A stretch of DNA of 15,771 nt from JAAYCB01 sp012744395 (lineage in GTDB: Bacteria; Planctomycetota; Planctomycetia; Pirellulales; Thermoguttaceae), in assembly GCA_028703175.1 (NCBI GenBank), contig JAQVNJ010000139.1, forward strand, positions 1 through 15,771. The letters run 5' to 3'. The translations under genes and the position numbers were made by a program. Positions 13,987 to 15,771 of the stretch are shown in pieces. The notes below the pieces were generated by a model. That model searched no databases. It saw only the letters and a program-made list of their open reading frames with translations, and was not told the DNA's origin. How positions within the stretch are numbered: position 1 is the first letter of the stretch; the number at the start of each line of letters is the position of its first letter.

Positions 13987-15215
13987 GATTCTGGTCCCTC
14001 TGGGGTCAGCAGATCGACGCCCAACATGGCCGCCTCGGCCAGGATTCGTTTCAGCTCTTGCTCGTCGGAAACGGTCGCCGCCGCCGAGAGCCAGCCGGCC
14101 AGATAGCATTCCGGCAGATACTCGGTCAGATCGATTTCCGCCCGCGGTTTCTCGCGCCAATCGCGAATCATCCGCAGGAAGTCGCCGCGAACCGTCTCCT
14201 GCTCGAACCAGGGCGGCGGCACGCAGATCGCCGCCTCGGCCTCGAGGGTCAGGCTCCAGAGTGCGGGCTGCCCGAAACCGTACTCCTTCCGCAGCATTTC
14301 CACCAATTCGTCGGCCAGGCCGCCTCGCCGAATCGCGGTGAGCAACCGGCCGCTGCCGGACACCGTCCAGGAAATCATGCTGTCCACGGCGGGATGCGCC
14401 TGCCCGAGCAGCTCGATCCGCTGGCGGAGAATCGTCTCGAGGTCTTTCCGCGTGTCGCTCTGGCCGACGTCGACTTGCTCCGCGTGCCAGCGAAAAACGT
14501 GGGTTGTGATCGGCGTCAAACGGATCGTCCTCCGCGGGTCGACCTCGACCAGCGTGCAGCCGAACTGCCCGGTATCACTCGGGCTGCGGCCCTGCAGCGT
14601 GCCCGGATAGTGGGCCGCCTCCGGGCCGCTGAAGAGCGTCTGCCGTTGATGGCGCCCGCCGAGAGCCCAATAGCCGATCTCCCGCCGTTTGAGCGATTCG
14701 GGATCGGCGCCGCCGTGCGTTACGGCGATCGTGAACAATCCGCCCGGTTCGGCCGCGTATTCATTGGGCCGCAATCGGCGGCCTTGCGTCCGGCTAGCGC
14801 CGAGCAGTCGCACCACCGGTTCGGACTGGCGGTTGAAGATCACCTCTTCGGGCCTTCCGACCGGGAAGAAGACGACGTTGTCGGGCAAGCGAACCGACGG
14901 CGGCCAGGCCTCTGGAGGGTCGACCAGGCCGCCCGCCCAGTAGACCGGGATACCACGCGCGGCCAGCTTCTCGCATTGCTCGACGAGAAACAGGGGACCG
15001 CGGGGCCCAGTCCGCGCCGCGTCGAGCAAATCGCCCGAAATCACCAAAAAGTCAGCATGCTCGGAACATGCCGCGTCAAAGACGCGTTCGGCGGCTCGAT
15101 AGGGAGACTGAAGAAACAGGTCTGTAAGATGCGTCGGGACGTGGGCGACGCCCCGCGGGACCTCCTCGAGGTGCAGGTCCGCCGCGTGAACAAACCGAAA
15201 CGGACGGTTCGACAT
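13983..15215 (-). CDS. YhaO/SbcD-like calcineurin-fold phosphoesterase with degenerate active site
   Basis: 410 residues from the ATG at 15215, which has AAGGAGG 5 nt upstream (15221-15227); this gives the family start RFVHAADLHL. Length matches YhaO-type DNA-repair exonucleases (about 400). Motif I D13-x-H15 and motif II GDLLD (61-65) are intact, as is the His of motif IV (VTHGG, H167). Motif III, normally GNH(D/E), reads AGGLVDP (94-100), so the metal-binding Asn and the catalytic His are gone. Motif V, normally GHxH, reads GGRH (186-189), so its first His is gone. QGRSPSDTG near 208-216 corresponds to the family's QGR motif. By the rules of the family the enzyme may be inactive or have a changed metal site; it could instead serve as a DNA-binding or regulatory partner of the ATPase. 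It lies directly upstream of that ATPase with a 4-bp overlap. An ATG at 15665 extends the frame with low-complexity sequence and was rejected. Confidence 0.88.
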   Translation of the reverse strand: MSNRPFRFVHAADLHLEEVPRGVAHVPTHLTDLFLQSPYRAAERVFDAACSEHADFLVISGDLLDAARTGPRGPLFLVEQCEKLAARGIPVYWAGGLVDPPEAWPPSVRLPDNVVFFPVGRPEEVIFNRQSEPVVRLLGASRTQGRRLRPNEYAAEPGGLFTIAVTHGGADPESLKRREIGYWALGGRHQRQTLFSGPEAAHYPGTLQGRSPSDTGQFGCTLVEVDPRRTIRLTPITTHVFRWHAEQVDVGQSDTRKDLETILRQRIELLGQAHPAVDSMISWTVSGSGRLLTAIRRGGLADELVEMLRKEYGFGQPALWSLTLEAEAAICVPPPWFEQETVRGDFLRMIRDWREKPRAEIDLTEYLPECYLAGWLSAAATVSDEQELKRILAEAAMLGVDLLTPEGPES

Positions 15216-15642
15216 GAGAGCCTCCTTGCCTCGCTCGATGGCCAGGGCGACGGCGTCTTGCTCCAGACCGATCGGCGGCGTGTAACACGTTTCGACACGG
15301 CAGTTTACAACGTCAAGGCGAATCGTGCTACACCGTTTCTTCGCAACCCCCTCCGCAGAAGGAGGGTCGCTGGCTGTCAGCTCGGGGTTCTCAGCGGGCC
15401 CGCCGTTGCCCCCTCCCGCGTTACACGCAGATCGCCGTGTCGAGAGAACGCTGCGATCGCCATGGCCAGCAGAGCCCCCACCGGCGCGGCAAACCGATCG
15501 ACTACCGTGGCGGCTGGCGATTGGCGTGATTCTTGTTGCGTTCGATTGACGAAAGCGCCGGCTACCCGTGGCCGAGTTGATCCGTGCTCTCCATTTCAAT
15601 GCCGTGTTGGCCGAAGTTGCAGCATCGCGCGCCCCATCCCGT
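15216..15642. other. 427-bp intergenic region upstream of the phosphoesterase gene
   Basis: No gene is recognisable. Visible elements are the ribosome binding site at 15221-15227, an 11-bp palindrome CGTGTAACACG (15279-15289), a small hairpin CCCTCC/GGAGGG with a 6-nt loop (15349-15366), and inverted copies of short words shared between 15279-15300 and 15420-15443. I could not place a convincing sigma70 or sigma54 promoter for the phosphoesterase-ATPase operon. Confidence 0.5.
15221..15227 (-). promoter_or_regulatory. Ribosome binding site that sets the phosphoesterase start
   Basis: AAGGAGG on the minus strand, 5 nt before the ATG at 15215. It is the strongest Shine-Dalgarno site in the window and settles the start against the much longer open frame beginning at 15665. 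Confidence 0.75.
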
Positions 15643-15771
15643 CTAGACCGTCGCGGGGACGACAAACGGTTCGCGATACTCGCGCGTCAGCAGCCTGTTG
15701 GCGGCCTGGTTGCCGACGAACTGCTCCTTTTGCGGGTCGAATTCGAGCAGCTTGCCAAGTTGATACGTCGT
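15643..15771 (-). CDS. Gfo/Idh/MocA-family oxidoreductase (C-terminal 42 residues; start outside the window)
   Basis: Reading leftward from the window edge, the frame is open for 42 codons and ends at a TAG (15645-15643). The peptide contains LEFDPQKEQFVGNQAANRLL and ends TREYREPFVVPATV. The pattern 'D-P-x-KEQF-x-G-x-xAN-x-LL-x-R-x-R-x-P' is how many planctomycete Gfo/Idh/MocA oxidoreductases end, especially the secreted TAT-exported type; I recognise it from memory. The rest of the gene, including the cofactor-binding domain, lies to the right. It is separated from the phosphoesterase gene by about 430 bp, so it is probably a different transcript. Confidence 0.75.
   Translation of the reverse strand, partial: TTYQLGKLLEFDPQKEQFVGNQAANRLLTREYREPFVVPATV

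Noticed and set aside
13987..14160. 58-codon N-terminal extension of the ATPase
   Set aside because: It overlaps the end of the phosphoesterase gene and lacks family sequence. The GTG at 13986 overlapping the stop codon gives the expected N-terminus.
15216..15665. 150-codon N-terminal extension of the phosphoesterase
   Set aside because: The extension has no family sequence and there is a strong ribosome binding site at the internal ATG 15215.
1..15771. tRNA, rRNA, CRISPR array, insertion sequence
   Set aside because: No tRNA T-arm pattern in a foldable context, no conserved rRNA segment, no regularly spaced direct repeats and no transposase motifs were seen.

Overview
The window is GC-rich bacterial DNA (my estimate is in the mid-60s percent) with the character of a planctomycete, most likely Pirellulales. 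Four things suggest this: an exported protein that looks like the planctomycete-typical DUF1598 family, an FHA-GAF-sigma54 AAA+ regulator with an N-terminus I associate with planctomycetes, Gfo/Idh/MocA oxidoreductases, and an intergenic palindromic repeat of the kind that yields 'SLALRV' peptides when translated in these genomes. The lineage is an inference. No rRNA, tRNA, CRISPR array or transposase gene was seen.

Layout, left to right. Positions 1-429 (+) hold the 3' part of a pteridine-reductase-like SDR gene. It converges on an exported DUF1598-like protein (527-1891, -). A 536-bp leader then precedes a 688-residue sigma54-dependent activator with FHA and GAF sensory domains and no receiver (2428-4494, +). 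After a short gap with a dispersed palindromic repeat come two minus-strand genes: an SpsF-like cytidylyltransferase (4745-5524) and a small exported thioredoxin-fold protein with a CPAC motif (5752-6171). A stretch of about 900 bp without a recognisable gene (6172-7073) carries several small hairpins and ends in a clear TTGAGG-N17-TATAAT promoter. That promoter drives a plus-strand pair: a Gfo/Idh/MocA-type protein without the usual EKP motif (7074-8096) and a conserved protein of unknown function, possibly deoxyhypusine-synthase-like (8134-9231).

From 9244 to 15215 all genes are on the minus strand. A HigB/HigA toxin-antitoxin pair (higB 9671-10057, higA 9244-9666) has its own promoter with two palindromic operators. 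Upstream of it lies a YhaO/YhaN-type (SbcD/SbcC-like) pair: a calcineurin-fold phosphoesterase (13983-15215) and a 1270-residue coiled-coil ATPase (10174-13986), joined by a 4-bp GTGA start-stop overlap. The phosphoesterase has lost several residues normally needed for metal binding and catalysis. The ATPase has a two-helix membrane hairpin where SbcC has its zinc hook, and a highly acidic tail of about 243 residues. At the right edge (15643-15771) is the 3' end of another Gfo/Idh/MocA-type gene.

The most unusual material is the phosphoesterase-ATPase pair, which looks like a membrane-tethered SMC-like machine with a possibly inactive nuclease partner. The best-defined regulatory element is the higBA operator-promoter.
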